Shown: piece after piece, positions 31,415 to 43,745 of the stretch
How the letters are laid out: each line of letters begins with the position of its first letter
How positions within the stretch are numbered: position 1 is the stretch's first letter
Assembly: GCF_947179165.1 (NCBI RefSeq)
Contig: NC_077247.1
Location: 49,334,935-49,398,934 of the forward strand
Direction: 5' to 3'
DNA: 64,000 bases
Source of the DNA: Solanum dulcamara
Taxonomy: Eukaryota; Streptophyta; Magnoliopsida; Solanales; Solanaceae
The notes under the pieces: generated by a model
What the model saw: the letters and a program-made list of their open reading frames with translations, nothing else
The model's database searches: none
What the model was told of the DNA's origin: nothing
Made by a program: the position numbers and the translations under genes

Positions 31415-32225
31415 AGAACTTTGGCCTCTAAAGTATTGCATTAAAGACGGTTATTTCTCTAACTAATTCTCAAACAAAAGTTAAACTAAAGAGTTCATGA
31501 GCCTTGGATGATGAAACTACATTAAAGAGGGTCCTATTTGAAGATGTGTGTGGAGTAAACTGAACGAGATGATATTGAACACTTTTCTTTTAGTGGAAAA
31601 TTTTACTTATGTTTAGAGGTAACAAAATTTTGAATCATAAATGATATTCGGCTGTTCTCTAACCAAAGACGTCAGAAGCATATTCTGTGAAATATAGCCG
31701 AGTAATTGACAGTCGTCTTAGTATTTTATTTAAGATTGAGAGTGGAATTGCACATATTAACTTTTACTAGAGGCCTTTGAAGTATTCATTAATGACAGAG
31801 TTATCTCTCTAACTAATTTTCAAACCAAAGTTTAACTAAAGAGAGTTCAGTAGCCTTGGATAGTGAACTCTTTTTTTAGAGGAAAATTTTATTTATGATA
31901 GAGCTAACAAGAAGTTAGACCATGAAGATATTTCTGCGTTCTCTTTTTAATGTTTTATGTCATATGGAGAGTGGATTATCACAAATTAAATTTTAATCTG
32001 ATTTTCAGTTAATGCTGATACAATCCTTATTTACTCTTTTGTCCATCATGAGCTTGAATAAAAATATTTTATTTATGATAGAACTAACAAGAAATTAAAC
32101 CATGAAGATATTCTTGCGTTCTCTTCTGAATGATTTTATTTCATATGGAGTGTGGATTTGCACAATTTAAATTGCGACCTCATCTTTCAGTTAATGCGGA
32201 CACAATGCTAATTACTTTTTTGTCC
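31415..32225 (+). repeat. Promoter-proximal segment of RLK-C repeated about three times
   Basis: A block starting with 'ttggcctctaaagtatt' (31421) recurs, diverged, at about 31770 ('gaggcctttgaagtattc'). Its second half, 'attttatttatgatagagct' at 31890, recurs at about 32068. RLK-B has one copy (about 17778-18130). The repeats explain why the upstream block is about 400 bp longer in C. Confidence 0.7.
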
Positions 32226-32351
32226 TTCCTCTTAAGTTAAAAGGGCTGGGAAACAACAGAGCTCATATTTTCATCTTTTCCATCTTTTCTACTAAAAGTT
32301 TCTCTAGCGCTTTGCTAGCCTATATCTTCATATTTTTCATCTTTTCCAACA

Positions 32352-35300
32352 ATGTCTGCTATTCTTTCTCTTCTATTCACTATCTGTCATCTCCTTATCT
32401 TCATAGCTTTTTATACAAGTTATGGTGCTGCTAATGATTCTTTATTCCCAAATCAAATCCTCTGGGAATATGAGAATTTAGTTTCGTCCCACCAAAAATT
32501 TAAATTAGGATTTTTTGGTTTTTTTTCACTACCTGTATGCAAGATATACCTGGGATTGTGGTACAAGAGTATAGGTCCCGGTACTGTTGTATGGGTAGGA
32601 AATAGAATGAACCCAGTTGGATGTGGTGCAATGCTTGTAGTTGACACAGAAGGACGCATTTTTCTCCAAGATGTTATAGGAACAGTCGTTTGGATTTATA
32701 ATCCAAACCAGACTGTTCCCAGACCAGTTCTGAAGCTACTGGATTCAGGTAATCTTGTGTTTGGAGATTCTACCAATCTGACAGCTGGAGAGTACCTGTG
32801 GCAAAGCTTTGACCACCCTGTTGACACATTGTTACCAGGAATGAAGCTCGGCTGGGACAAGAAAACTGGTATCGACCGATCCATGAGGTCCTGGAGGGCA
32901 AGTGATGATCCAGCTCCAGGTGATTATTTGTTCAGGTTAGACTCAGGTGACTCAGGTCAGTCACCCCAACTAGTTCTTGAGAAAAACCAGCGAATAAATT
33001 CAAGGTGGGGTCCTTGGGATGGTCAAAGATTCAGTGGCGGTTATGCCCTCATGGATAACCAGGCATTCACACCAATATTTAACTCCAATACGGATGCGAT
33101 TTATTTCACATTCGAAGCCAAGAACGACTGGAGTTTGAAACTTTCATTAAATCCAGAGGGGAAAATACAGTTCCTGAATTGGAATAATGCTACCAATAGC
33201 TGGGGTGGAGTGAAGACACTGAATATGTACATATGTGACCAGTATAGCACTTGTGGGCCTTATGGAGTTTGTATTGATGAAGATCTCCACTGCAGGTGTC
33301 TTGATGGTTTCAAAGCTTCATCACCAGATGACAAGATGAATTTTACCCAAGGATGTAGGAGAATAAACCCACTTAGCTATACTGATAAAGACGTGTTTGT
33401 GAAGAATACCAGACTGAAGTTGCCTGATAATGCAGCTTACTGGGGAATGTTGTACCCCCAGGAATGCAAGGAGAAGTGTTTGGACAAAAGATCATGTATG
33501 GCCTATACTAACATCAATATCAGCGGAAATGGAAGCAAATGTCTCGTTTGGTTGGGAGATTTACTTGATATGAAATATTCACAGAAAGCTGGGAATGACA
33601 TTTTTATACGGATGGCACACGAAAAACTAGGTAAAAATGATTGCTTATTTGTGATATGATTGCTTGCTTGTGACACAACAACTGATTCAATGCCTAAATT
33701 ATTTTTACTATGTTGCAAAATAATGTGTGCATGAATGACATTTGAAGGGTAAAGTAGTAAATTAAATAGTTGTGTAAGTTGATTATTGGTGCATAAACAT
33801 CAATAAATAGAATTTTCATATTAGTGCTTGATTAAGTGATTCCTGGAGATTTGTCATAAAAAAAATTGTGTCCATAACTTGCTTCTTACATGAATCACTC
33901 ATCCCTCATCTCTATGAGAGGGAAACGGTTCTATATTAGCTATTTTCAGTGTAACTTTTCAAGATGCATATGTATCTCTATGATATCGAAACATTAAATG
34001 TGTTTCAAGCATTTTACTGAATGTTATCACATAACTGCTACACAATCTAGCAAAAGATGAAAACAACCTGCATGCATCTAGTTGTTCTCATTACAAAATC
34101 TTTAACTTTGTATTAACTGAATATTATGAGTAAGAAACAACTAACACCTTTGACTTTCTTATTAATAGATGCACCTGTTTCCCATGGGAAAAGCAAATTG
34201 AAAAAGGAATGGATAGCATTTGTTTCTATAATCTCAGTGCTGGCACTACTCTTGCTTTCATATATTATGTTTCAACGTCGAGCAAGGAGTACAGAGGTGC
34301 TAGGTAAAATGAATCACTTTGCGCTGCTTATATATTATTTTCATAGTAGTTCTTCACAGCCAAAGCTTAGTTTCACTTAAACACCATTCATGAGCAAACA
34401 CTCCTTTATTTCTTGAGACGACAAGAATAAACAGAGACATTGTTCAAAAGCATCTTGTTCTGCCAATACCCTATAGTCTGCAATGAAGAAAAAAAAGGTT
34501 CCTTATACCCCCAATCTGCTAACTAGAGTAGTTCCTTTTGCATTAGAGAACACATGACCCTGTAAGCTAGCTTGTGTGATACTTATAGTAAGGTATGGTT
34601 CACTTCCATTATTGTCTGATTAATTTATTTTCTCAAAAGAATATCTTCATCTGAGCAGATAAACCAGAAACCAATCAGCCAGAAAATTCTGTAGGAGCTT
34701 TGATGCAGGGAACGGATGTCATTGCATATGATTCCAGTGATCTAGCTGCAGCCACTAACAATTTCTCGCTGGCTAATAAGATAGGGCATGGTGGCTTTGG
34801 CAATGTTTATAAGGTTATTATTTCTTTTCAACAAGCATGAACATGCATGCATATTTAAGGTAACTCAGACAACAGAATTGATACCCAAATGATGCATAAA
34901 TCTGTAGGGTGTACTAGAGACTGGAGTAGAAATAGCAGTGAAGAAGCAGGACGTGGCTTTGTGTCAAGGAGTTGAGGAGTTCAAGAATGAAGTCAAATTA
35001 ATAGCAACGTTACAGCATCGTAACCTAACCAAATTGTTGGGATACTGCATAGATGGAATAGAAAAATTCCTAGTCTATGAGTTCATGCCGAATAATAGCC
35101 TAGACAAGGTCATATTTGGTAGGTCATCTTAAATTACAAATTTGTTTTACAATTATATGTGTTATTTTGATATTGGAAAAGCCATAAAGACAGAAATTTG
35201 GGCCTATCCGAGTGAAATAGGGTAACTCTTTCTGTACATGTCCAGATCCTGCAAGAAGGGGTACAGTAACATGGCCAATGCGCTTAAACATTATCAAAGG

Positions 35301-36110
35301 AATCGCAAAAGGACTAGTTTACATGCATCATGACTCAAGGTTGACAATAATCCACCGGGACTTAAAAGCTAGCAATGTCTTGCTAGACAGAGAGATGACA
35401 CCCAAGATATCTGACTTTGGATTGGCAAGGTCATTCGAACACGATGTTGAATTAAAGACTCAGCATGTAGCTGGAACGTAGTAAGTAGATTAGCACTCAT
35501 TATCATTATCACTACCTGTTTCTGTATATTTTAGAGTGTTTACTGATATTCTTATATTGTGGATGTAGTGGTTATATGCCTCCTGAATACATAAAAGATG
35601 GACAATATTCAACAAAAACAGATGTGTTCAGTTTTGGAATTTTGGCATTGGAGATTGTGAGTGGCCAAAGGAATTCGACTTATCGGCACCCAATCCATGA
35701 TATTGGTCTAGTAGGCTATGTAAGTATATCATCCCCTGTTTCACTTAAATTGGTTACATAGAAGTTTCACCTAGTGCTAAAACAACGTACACGATTGACC
35801 TTTTGCTGTTCAGACTTGGAGAATTTGGAATGAAAGGAATGTCATAGAACTACTGGATCCAATGATAGAAAAACCAGGTGATTTGAATGAAGTTTTAGGA
35901 TGCGTCCTTGTTGGGATCTTGTGTTGTCAACGGCGATCCCAAGACAGGCCTTCAATGGTTCAGGTGATTTCCTTACTGGAGGAGAATGAAATGTCAAGGT
36001 TCAATTGTGTGCCCCGGGAACCTTACTTCTATAAGGAGTCGAGTCACAGTAGCAGGAGTCGCAAAAGTGTGAATGGGCTAACTATTACTGAATTAACCGG
36101 AAGGTCATGA
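32352..36110 (+). CDS. RLK-C: G-type lectin S-receptor-like kinase, paralog of RLK-B
   Basis: Seven exons: 32352-33630, 34169-34303, 34659-34813, 34908-35118, 35246-35480, 35569-35719 and 35814-36110, joining in frame to 820 aa. Exons 1 to 6 are equal in length to those of RLK-B. Domains in order: signal peptide (1-24), B-lectin (VVWVGNR), S-locus glycoprotein, EGF-like ([13 protein letters not shown]), PAN ([16 protein letters not shown]), one membrane helix (about 442-462) and the kinase. The kinase has GHGGFG, IAVK, HRDLK and an intact DFG (TTT Phe at 35416-35418). The activation segment ends TYGYMPPEY. It is expected at the plasma membrane as an RD kinase receptor. With B it forms a young pair; C looks like the catalytically normal partner. 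Substrate and ligand are unknown. Confidence 0.94.
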
Positions 36111-37029
36111 TGACCTAATATCAAGAGACAAATCTGCAGAGAAAGAAGTTAGTAAATCGTAAGCATGCAGTGGCTGAAGTCTTTTCCTTTTTTCTTCTTT
36201 TACTATTATAACTTGAAATTATAAACATGGAAATTCCTGTTGACAAACAACCCAAGAGGCTTAAACTGAGCTTCCTATTTTGGGAAATTCCAGGGATCAT
36301 CCATTATAAAGGCATTGAATGACCTTTTCTAATTTAGAGCTTATGTGAATTTTGTGTAGCTTCATGCAATACAATACCTTAAAGGTTTTCTATTTATATT
36401 CCGTCTTTTGAAACAACAGTACTAGAATGAAGTCAATAGACACCAAATATGGAAGCATCTCTACAATTTATGTTTTTTTCTTAGTTTGCTTGAAATGATA
36501 CGATATACTTAATGAATCACTTTCATACAGGATCTTGAATTTTCTTTTAATTATAAATATGGTTGATATTAACACAAACTATAACATCATTAAATTTGAA
36601 TGATAATATCACACCTGGAGAGATTGGGGCTAAAATACACTCAAAGTATAAAACACAGTAAAATTAAAGAGCATTAGTCTTTATATTTGTTAACATGTGT
36701 TAGCACATTAAAGTATGCTAAACAATCAATCAGTTAGTAATCGATGTATAAATTTAACCTAAGCTAGGAATCTATATAGATGCATATGCCTATTGTTATA
36801 TTACCTTATTTCTTCAATTCATCGATTGTATATATAGACGACAGTTCCTTATTTAGCCCCACTGAGCCTGAAAGGGTTTGTTGATTTATTCTTGAACTTG
36901 AAGAATTAATTTAACATGATAACATTTACACTTCAATAAATCTTAGGTAAATACAGAGAATCATGTCTTTATTTTGACTATTCTAAGGCTGGAGGACTTG
37001 ACCACCACCTCAGAGGTGCTATTCTAGTT
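36111..37029 (+). other. 3' flank of RLK-C, including the empty site of the solo LTR
   Basis: No gene. Around 36420-36450 the sequence 'actagaatga' runs directly into 'agtcaatagacaccaaat'. These two pieces are separated by a 2-kb solo LTR in the RLK-B flank. Confidence 0.6.
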
Positions 37030-37335
37030 TAGTGGGCGCTTGAATTGGCTTTTTTTAAAAGAACTTAAAAGTCAAAAATCACTTAAAATTAGTCAATCCA
37101 ATCATCCACTTAAACCTTTTTGGATTGATTTAAAAGTTGATCAAATCTACTTTTAAATCAGTTTTTGACTTCTGAAAGTGTTTAGCAAATATAAAAATAA
37201 CTTAAAATAAGTTAAAAACTAAAAGTAGGCATTCCTCTACTTTTTATTTTTGACTTAAAATTCATTTAAGTTTAACTTTTTATTTTTGACCTAAAAGCTA
37301 TTTTTTTTAAAATCAATCCAAAGGTTTTTAGCTTA
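37030..37335. mobile_element. Foldback MITE
   Basis: Left 'ttgaattggcttttttt...aaaagtcaaaaat' and right 'atttttgacctaaaagc...aatcaatccaaa' are imperfect inverted repeats of about 50 bp or more, with internal copies of 'cttaaaa' motifs. Non-coding. Similar in style to the element in RLK-A intron 1. Confidence 0.5.
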
Positions 37336-37760
37336 AAAAAAAATAAAAAAGTAGAAAGAGACAAAAATAGTCCCTTTTGTTGAATTGGACTAGGTTTAAA
37401 ATAGTAGCCCCAAAAGTATGTACCCAACTGTTTTGGCCTTTTAAATTTGTCAAAAATTAATATTTTTTATATTTGTCCAATATTAAGCGAATTATGGCTA
37501 ACGAAAGTTATGGAAAAAAAAAGATTTAAACTCATATTTGGAGGTTCAAATTTTATAGTTTATGATATTTTGATTTTTTTCGGAATCTAATGTGCTCATC
37601 CATTTACTTCGTGTTTCTCTTTCTCTTTTGCATGTCCTTAAGAAACATTAACATAAAAGGATAACTTGAACCCAATTCCTACTTTTGCTTTCATCACATT
37701 AATCTTTCTACGCCTTTATTAGAGTAAAGGTAAAAGTGCAAAAAATAAAATTAATGTTAG

Positions 37761-38019
37761 TATTATGTATTGGAGGTTGATTTTCAAGTGGACATGTTAG
37801 GTATTGAATATGGATGTCCCTATCCTAGTAACACTCACCCACTTGGACAATTGTAGAAATTGCCTGCAAAATTTGAGTTTTGTGTGCCTATATAAGTTGC
37901 ACTCATTTGTGCAACTTCAGTAAGAGAAGAACACATATATACGATACTTTCTTTCTTTCTCTCTATATTTTCTTACTCTGTTTTTGTTATAAAATCTTGA
38001 AGTTAGTTAATTTATAACA
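37761..38019 (+). repeat. 5' LTR of the copia element
   Basis: 259 bp, starting 'tattatgtattgg' and ending 'atttataaca'. It contains a TATA-like 'cctatataagttgc' near 37890, a likely promoter core. Confidence 0.92.
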
Positions 38020-38036
38020 CATTATCAGCACGAAGC
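38020..38036 (+). promoter_or_regulatory. Primer-binding site of the copia element
   Basis: Directly after the 5' LTR lies 'cattatcagcacgaagc'. Plant copia elements commonly have a 'ttatcagcacga'-like site here. It differs from the classical 'tggtatcagagc'; which tRNA primes it is not clear. Confidence 0.6.
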
Positions 38037-38097
38037 TCTGCTATTTATTCAAGGTAACAAAAGTGCTAAGATTTTTATTTAATTTTATTTTTATAAA

Positions 38098-39078
38098 ATG
38101 GCAAATATTTCAAAACTTGAATTTACTGCTCTTGATATCTCTGAAAAAGGTTACTCATCATGGGCACTTGATGCCGAAATTCATCTAGAATCGATGGATC
38201 TGGCAGACACCATCAAAGATGATAACACGGCATTTAGTCAAGACCGTGCAAAAGCTATGATTTTTCTCCGCCACCATCTTGACGAGAGGCTAAAATTACA
38301 ATATCTTACATTAAAGGATCCCCTGAAATTGTGGAAAAATTTAAAAGAAAGATATGACCACCTGAAGTTGGTCATGCTTCCACAAGCACGTCATGACTAG
38401 TTAAATCTGAGACTAATGGACTTTAAAAATATAAGTGAATATAATTTTGTCTTATTTAGAATTATAGCTCAGTTAAATTTATGCGGAGACGAAATCACTG
38501 AGCAAGATAAACTGGAAAAAACATACTCCACATTTTCACCCGCGAATATGCTCCTGCAACAGCAATATCGCGAAAAAGATTTTACAAAATATTCTGAATT
38601 ATTATCCCAACTTCTTATTGCTGAAAGACATAATAAATTATTAATGAAAAATCATGATAGTCGGCCCATTGGTTCTTTGCCACTCCCTGAAGTGAATCAG
38701 ACAAATTATAACCAACGAGAAAGAGTCCATGACCCCAGTCGTGGTCGTGGTCAAAAAAGGAATTTTAATCATGATACTCGGCTGGCACCGAGAAATGACC
38801 AGCAATATAAAAGGCAGGGTAAAAAGCCAGAAGCTTTACCGAAGAATAATTCAGAAAGTGTATGTCATAGATGTGGAGGTGTGGGGCACTGATCATGGAC
38901 TTGCCGGTCATCAAAACGTCTGATTCAGCTATATCAGGCATCATTAAAGAGGGCAGAAAATAATCCAGAGACAATTTTTATCTCTGAAGATAATATTGAG
39001 CCCATGCATTTAGATGTAGCTGATTTCTTTAATTTTCCAGACGAAAATATGAATATCGATAGGACTAATAATATGTAA
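38098..39078 (+). pseudogene. Copia gag, interrupted
   Basis: The frame from ATG 38098 to TAA 39076-39078 contains stops at 38398-38400 and 38890-38892. A retrotransposon gag region is recognisable, and near the end a CCHC knuckle (CHRCGGVGH, then C) in which one spacer residue has become TGA. In the family that position and the 38398 position are normally Trp, so both stops look like G-to-A changes. The product would be the capsid-like protein packaging the RNA. Confidence 0.85.
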
Positions 39079-39146
39079 ATATTTTTCTTTTTATCTATAT
39101 TAAATATTATGTTTGTATTTTTCTAGTCTATGTAAATAAATAAAAA

Positions 39147-42100
39147 TTGTGTAATGTACCATGTGTTAATACTTATTTTATTTTTATTGAAGAAAATATG
39201 GAAATGCCTCAAATCTTATTTGAATCAATGATAAATCAAGAGGATATTTGTGTAATTGATAGTGGAACAACTCATGCTATATTTAAAGACGAGAAATATT
39301 TTTCTAACTTGCTAAGAAGAAAAGCAAATGTTACTACAATTTCTGATAATTCAAAAATGATAGAAGGCTCCGAAAGAGCTACTATAATTCTGCCTAAGGG
39401 GAGAAAAATTGTTATAGAAAATGCACTATTTTCTTCTAAATCCCCAAGAAATTTGTTAAGTTTTAAAGATATCCGCAGAAATGGATATCATGTTGAGACA
39501 CTAAATGAAATGAATATTGAATATCTTGGTATAACCAAGAATGTTTCAGGCCAGAAATATATTTTGGAAAAATTACTAACTCTGTCATCTGACCTATATT
39601 ATGCAAAAATTAGTGCAATTGAAGCACATATGATCGTAAACTAGAAGTTTACTGATCCAAATACATTTGTGCCATGGCATGATCGAATAGGTTATCCTGG
39701 ATCAATAATGATGAGACAAATTCTTGAAAATTCAACTGGACATCCGTTAAAGAACCAGAAGATTCTTACAAATGATGAATTTTCATGTGCTGCTTGTTAT
39801 CAAGGCAAATTAATTGCCATACCATCGACCCTGAAGGTTGACATCGAATCTTTTGACTTTTTAAAGTGTATACATGGAGATATATGTTGACCTATTCATC
39901 CACCTAGTGGATTGTTTAGATATTTTATGGTCCTAATAGATGCATCATCTAGATGGTCTCATGTGTGCCTGTTATCATCTCGCAACCTGATGTTTGCGAA
40001 GTTGTTAGCACAAATAATAAGATTGAGAGCGCAATTCTCAGATTATCCAATTAAGGTCATTCGCCTTGATAATGCTGGAGAATTTACATCCCAAGCATTT
40101 AATGATTATTGCTTATCAATTGAGATAAAAATTCAACATCCTGTTACTCATGTTCATACTCAAAATAGCCTTACAGAGTCATTTATAAAGCGCCTACAAT
40201 TGATAGCAAGACCTCTACTAATAAAAACAAAATTGTCAATTACTGTTTGGGGTCGTGCTATCTTACATGCAGCAGCACTTGTACGTCTCAGACCGACACA
40301 TTATAATAAATACTCTCCGTCGCAATTAGTATTTGGTCATGAACCAAATATAGCCCATTTAAAAATTTTTGGTTGTGCGATATACGTGCCTATAGCACCA
40401 CCACAACGTACAAAAATGGTCCCTCAACGAAGGTTGGGCATATATGTTGGGTTTGACTCACCCTCCATAATTCGATACCTTGAACCGTTGATTGGAGACT
40501 TATTCACTGCTCGATTTGCAGATTATCGGTTTGATGAAACAATTTTCCCGCCATTAGGGGGAGAGAAAAAGGAACCCAAAAAAGAAAAAGAAATTGCGTG
40601 GAAAATTTCATCATTATCATATTTTGATCCACGTACTCGCACATGTGAGCAGGAGATCCAGAAGATCATCCACTTGCAGAAAATAACAAATCAAATGCCA
40701 GATGCATTTACTGATTTGAAACGGATAACTAAGTCACATATCCCTGCAGTGAATGTGTCTATCCGAATTGATGTCCCAAAAGGACCATCTACTAGTATCA
40801 TAGCTTCTGAATCCCAATCACGCCTGAAGCTTTGTAGATCATTGGGATCAAAAGATAAAAATCCTAGAAAGAGAAGCGTGAGAAACCATAAAAATGATAC
40901 TACACAAGAACATCCTGAAGAAGGTCAAAATTTGAGTAATCCTGATATTCCTGAAGAAATCAGAGAACCCGAGACTCAAGTGAATGAAGAACTTTCAATA
41001 AGTTCTATCGGTGATGAGATAAATCTAGATCGATCGAAAATTACGGTGGATAATGTTTTTTCATATAATGTTGCAATTAACCTCATGCAAGATAGTGAAA
41101 ATCTTGAGCCTAAATTCATCGAAGAATGTCGATGTAGATGTGATTGGCCAGAATGACAAAAGACAATTCAATCAGAATTAGACTCGCTTGCTAAATGTGA
41201 GGTTTTTGGACCTGTAGTCCTAACCCCTGAAGGTGTAAAACCAGTTGGCTATAAATGAGGTTTTGTGCGAAAATGAAATGAGAGAAATGAAATTGTAAGA
41301 TACAAATTACGCCTTGTTGCACAAGAATTCTCTCAAAGACCCGGGGTCAACTATGAAGAAACATATTCACCTGTTATGGATGGAATAACATTTCGATATC
41401 TCATCAGTCTAGCTGTACATAAAAATCTTGAAATACATCTAATGGATGTAGTTACAGCTTACCTTTATGGTTCACTTGATAATGAAATTTACATAAAAAT
41501 TCCAAAAGGACTAAAATTGCCTGAAGCATGTAATAAATCTCGGGAGATGTACTCAATAAAACTGCAAAGATCATTATATGGTCTGAAATAATCAGGGCGC
41601 ATGTGGTATAATCGCCTAAGTGAGTACTTAATAAATGAAGGCTATATTAATGATGTTATTTGTCTATGTGTTTTTATTAAGAAAATGGAATCAGAGTTTG
41701 TTATATTCACCGTTTATGTTGATGACATAAATCTCATTGGAACCCCTGAAAAGGTCCAAAAGGCAATTGAATATCTAAAGAAAGAATTTGAAATGAAAGA
41801 CCTTGGAAAGACAAAACTTTGTCTAGGTCTGCAAATTGAACATTTAGCAGACGGAGTTTTTGTCTATCAATCTGCCTACACTGAAAAAATCTTTAAAAGA
41901 TTTTACATGGACAAAGCACATTCATTAAGTACTCCAATGGTTGTTCGATCACTTGAAGTGGAAAAAGATCAATTTCGATCTCCAGAAGAGGATGAAGAAA
42001 TTCTTGGTCCTGAAGTACCATATCTCAGTGCTATTGGTGCACTTATGTATCTTGCTAACGCAATTAGACCTGATATAATATTTTTTGTTAATGTGCTAGG

Positions 42101-42716
42101 AAGGTATAGTTCATCCCCAATGCGAAGGCAATGAAACGGTATCAAACATATTTTGCGATACCTGAAGGGTACTATTGATATGGGTTTGTTATATACTAAC
42201 AAAGGTTGCGTAAACTTTATTGGTTATGCAGATGCAGGTTATTTATCAGACCCACATAAAGCTCGATCTCAGACAGGCTATCTATTTACACACAGAGGAA
42301 CTGCTATATCATGGCGATCTACAAAACAGTCCATTGTTGCTACTTGTTCAAATCACGCTGAAATAATAGCAATTCACGAAGCAAGTAGAGAATGTGTGTG
42401 TTTGAGATCGATAATACAGTTCATCAAAGAAAGATGTGGCCTGAAAAGTGATGTCAAAGTACCCACTGTTATATTCGAACACAATGTCGCGTGCATAGCT
42501 CAATTGAAAGGTGGCTTCATAAAAGGAGACAGAACGAAACATATTTCACCAAAATTATTCTTCACATATGATCTACAGAAGAATGGTGATATAGATGTAC
42601 AACAAGTTCGTTCAAGTGATAATCTTACAGATTTATTCACAAAGGCATTACCAACATCAACTTTTGAGAAATTAAGATATAAGGTTGGAATGCGCCGTCT
42701 CCAAAATATCAAATGA
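39147..42716 (+). pseudogene. Copia pol: protease, integrase, reverse transcriptase, RNase H; stops throughout
   Basis: One frame from about 39147 to TGA 42714-42716, shifted relative to gag. Protease: IDSGTTHAIF (about 39257). The pre-integrase zinc region has WHDRIGYPG and CAACYQGK. The integrase core has VLIDASSRW and RLDNAGEF. The reverse transcriptase has the YVDD motif (about 41718). The RNase H has GYADAGY and SWRSTKQ. In-frame stops: 39642, 39888, 41154, 41256, 41274, 41589 and 42132. There is no frameshift within pol itself. The element cannot move on its own. Confidence 0.9.
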
Positions 42717-42990
42717 AGTTTTCATGAGGGGGAGTAAAATACGCGCTGCACTCTTTTTCCCTTAACCAAGGTTTTTGTCCCACTGGATTTTCCTGGCAAG
42801 GTTTTTTAATGAGGCAGCACTCAAAGCGTATTACCAGAAGTTGTGTACTGTTTTTCCTTCACTAAGTTTTTTCCCACTGAATTTTTTCTAGTAAGATTTT
42901 AACGAGACACAATATTTATGAATGTTTACAATAAATATGTATATTATTATTTCTTATAAAGTTTTTATAGAGACACATTATACATAGACA

Positions 42991-43002
42991 TCCAAGGGGG
43001 AA
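42991..43002 (+). promoter_or_regulatory. Polypurine tract of the copia element
   Basis: 'tccaagggggaa' directly abuts the 3' LTR, the expected position of the plus-strand primer. Confidence 0.8.
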
Positions 43003-43261
43003 TATTATGTATTGGATGTTGATTTTCAAGTGGACATGTTAGGTATTGAATGTGGATGTCCCTATCCTAGTAACACCCACCCACTTGGACAATTGTAGAA
43101 ATTGCCTGCAAAATTTGAGTTTTGTGTGCCTATATAAGTTGCGCTCATTTGTGCAACTTCAATAAGAGAAGAACACATATGTACAATACTTTTTTTCTCT
43201 CTCTATATATTTTCTTATTCTGTTTTTGTTAAAAAATCTTGAAGTTAGTTAATTTATAACA
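43003..43261 (+). repeat. 3' LTR of the copia element
   Basis: 259 bp, equal in length to the 5' LTR. Substitutions are spread over its length, several in the pyrimidine-rich stretch near 43185-43225. Confidence 0.92.
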
Positions 43262-43266
43262 GTTAG

Positions 43267-43745
43267 CTTGATTATATAAATAATAGGAGTAATTATTTTG
43301 GACTAATTATTTTTGATAATCATGACAAATAAAATGAATCGGAGGGAGTAGTTTGTTAAATGTAAATTCTGCTAAAACAATTTTTACGTTTTGTATGGTT
43401 TTTATGTTGCAGTTTCTAAAATTTCATGGGACGTTTCTAATAATTTTGATTAATTTTTCCACCCACGGTTCCTATCAAATCAAGCAGACAAAATTCGTTA
43501 AATATTCAATGAAAATCAAAAGTGTCAACTTTAAGGATTAAATTTGTTCAAAGCATACTTTAGGCACTATTTAAAACCTATTTCAAAACGTGAGAGACCA
43601 TTTTCATCATTTTCTCCTTCAAACAACATAAAATACTGATAATAAAACTTAATTTTTCAAAATATAATTAATATAATAAATTTGATAAATCTCTAATAAA
43701 TATAACCAGTCATTTTATATCATAGGTAAATATGAGTCAAATTTG
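43267..43745. other. Intergenic DNA with a Stowaway-like end
   Basis: 'aatgaatcggagggagtag' at 43333-43351 matches the common 'cggagggagta' terminus of Solanaceae MITEs. The other end is not recognisable, possibly because the copia element inserted nearby. No gene. Confidence 0.4.

Larger units (their letters stand above)
31025..36620 (+). repeat. Tandem duplication block, copy 2 (contains RLK-C)
   Basis: The counterpart of the block around RLK-B. Coding exons have the same lengths except the last, and intronic and flanking sequence aligns over long stretches. Compared with copy 1 it lacks the 2-kb solo LTR and the intron 5 MITE, but has extra upstream tandem copies. Confidence 0.75.
37761..43261 (+). 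mobile_element. Ty1/copia LTR retrotransposon, full-length but dead
   Basis: Two LTRs of 259 bp each (37761-38019 and 43003-43261) enclose gag and pol in the order protease, integrase, reverse transcriptase, RNase H, which defines copia. The target duplication GTTAG is at 37756-37760 and 43262-43266. The LTRs differ at about a dozen positions by my count, so the insertion is not brand new. Gag and pol carry many stops. The LTR termini read TA..CA rather than TG..CA. Confidence 0.94.
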
